From Mesorhizobium sophorae (GTDB lineage: Bacteria > Pseudomonadota > Alphaproteobacteria > Rhizobiales > Rhizobiaceae), in contig NZ_NNRI01000001.1 in assembly GCF_002270415.1 (NCBI RefSeq), positions 248,001 through 312,000 of the forward strand: DNA of 64,000 nucleotides. The letters run 5' to 3'. The position numbers were made by a program, and so were the translations under genes. The notes beneath the pieces were generated by a model, which had not been told where the DNA came from, made no database searches, and saw only the letters and a list, made by a program, of their open reading frames with translations. Below, one piece after another: positions 63,718 through 64,000 of this stretch. The stretch's first letter is position 1. Every line of letters begins with the position of its first letter.

Positions 63718-64000
63718 ATGACCAGCAGAACCGCCATAGTTGTCGTCGGGATGCACCGCAGCGGCACATCCGCGCTGGCGCGCATGCTCAGCCTTCTCGG
63801 TGCCTCCCTGCCGCGCAACCTCAATCCAGCGGGACTGGGCAACGAGATCGGCCATTGGGAGCCGGAAGCCGCCGTGCGCCTCAACGACCAGATCCTGGAC
63901 CTGGCGGAATCGCCCGTAAACGATGTCCAGGGACCGTACGGCGAATGGCTGCAACGGCCCGCGGCACAAGCCTTCATCGACAGGTTGAAAGATCTGATCG
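63718..64000 (+). CDS. Sulfotransferase family protein (partial)
   Basis: The first 94 residues of a gene running off the right edge. VVVGMHRSGTSALARMLSLL near residue 8 is the PAPS 5'-phosphosulfate loop of carbohydrate-type sulfotransferases, followed by GNEIGHWEPEAAVRLND. GGAA precedes the ATG. With the adjacent methyltransferase it may begin another surface-glycan modification locus; that is inference. Confidence 0.8.
   Translation, partial: MTSRTAIVVVGMHRSGTSALARMLSLLGASLPRNLNPAGLGNEIGHWEPEAAVRLNDQILDLAESPVNDVQGPYGEWLQRPAAQAFIDRLKDLI

Overview
The window is GC-rich (roughly 60-65% G+C by eye). Its gene content resembles an alphaproteobacterium of the Hyphomicrobiales, most likely a Mesorhizobium-like member of the Phyllobacteriaceae. 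This rests on the succinoglycan-style polysaccharide genes, the liv transporter arrangement and overall protein flavour; no rRNA, tRNA, CRISPR array or intact insertion sequence was seen.

Left part (1-10.5 kb): metabolic genes. A GntR/FCD regulator sits beside a five-gene branched-chain-amino-acid-type ABC transporter operon (livK-H-M-G-F, reverse strand). A FadR-type operator lies just ahead of livK. An aldo/keto reductase diverges from it, followed by an exported alpha/beta hydrolase, a small lipoprotein, a Crp/Fnr regulator and a small lysine-rich protein whose start codon is followed by an A10 tract.

Middle (10.8-48 kb): a large exopolysaccharide locus. It holds a GDP-mannose supply pair (a guanylyltransferase fused to an AGE-type isomerase, and a phosphomannomutase), a BY-kinase-like co-polymerase, an ExoY-like priming transferase, an OPX export protein, seven glycosyltransferases, a pyruvyl transferase, a flippase, an acyltransferase and a Wzy-like polymerase. 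Two exported glycoside hydrolases overlap by four bases. A cassette for an unusual branched deoxysugar follows (SDR, DUF4910 peptidase-like protein, 3,5-epimerase, C-methyltransferase, glucose-1-phosphate cytidylyltransferase, PIG-L deacetylase, class III aminotransferase). A LuxR protein with a degenerate receiver is the likely local regulator. The intergenic DNA carries recurring palindromes, a 13-base motif seen three times in the same orientation, and a CACT x6 microsatellite in front of the pyruvyl transferase gene.

Right part (48-62.5 kb): a soluble diiron propane/phenol-type monooxygenase operon (mimABCD) with an amidohydrolase, a DUF59 protein, a dedicated GroEL-like chaperonin and a zinc alcohol dehydrogenase, ending at a strong terminator. 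A sigma-54 activator of the AcoR type is encoded convergently and a consensus -24/-12 promoter lies ahead of mimA. A divergent four-gene set of unknown function (two small proteins, a WD40 propeller and a 57-residue protein) shares that promoter region.

Far right (62.7-64 kb): a CmoB-like methyltransferase and the start of a sulfotransferase, probably the edge of another polysaccharide or modification locus.
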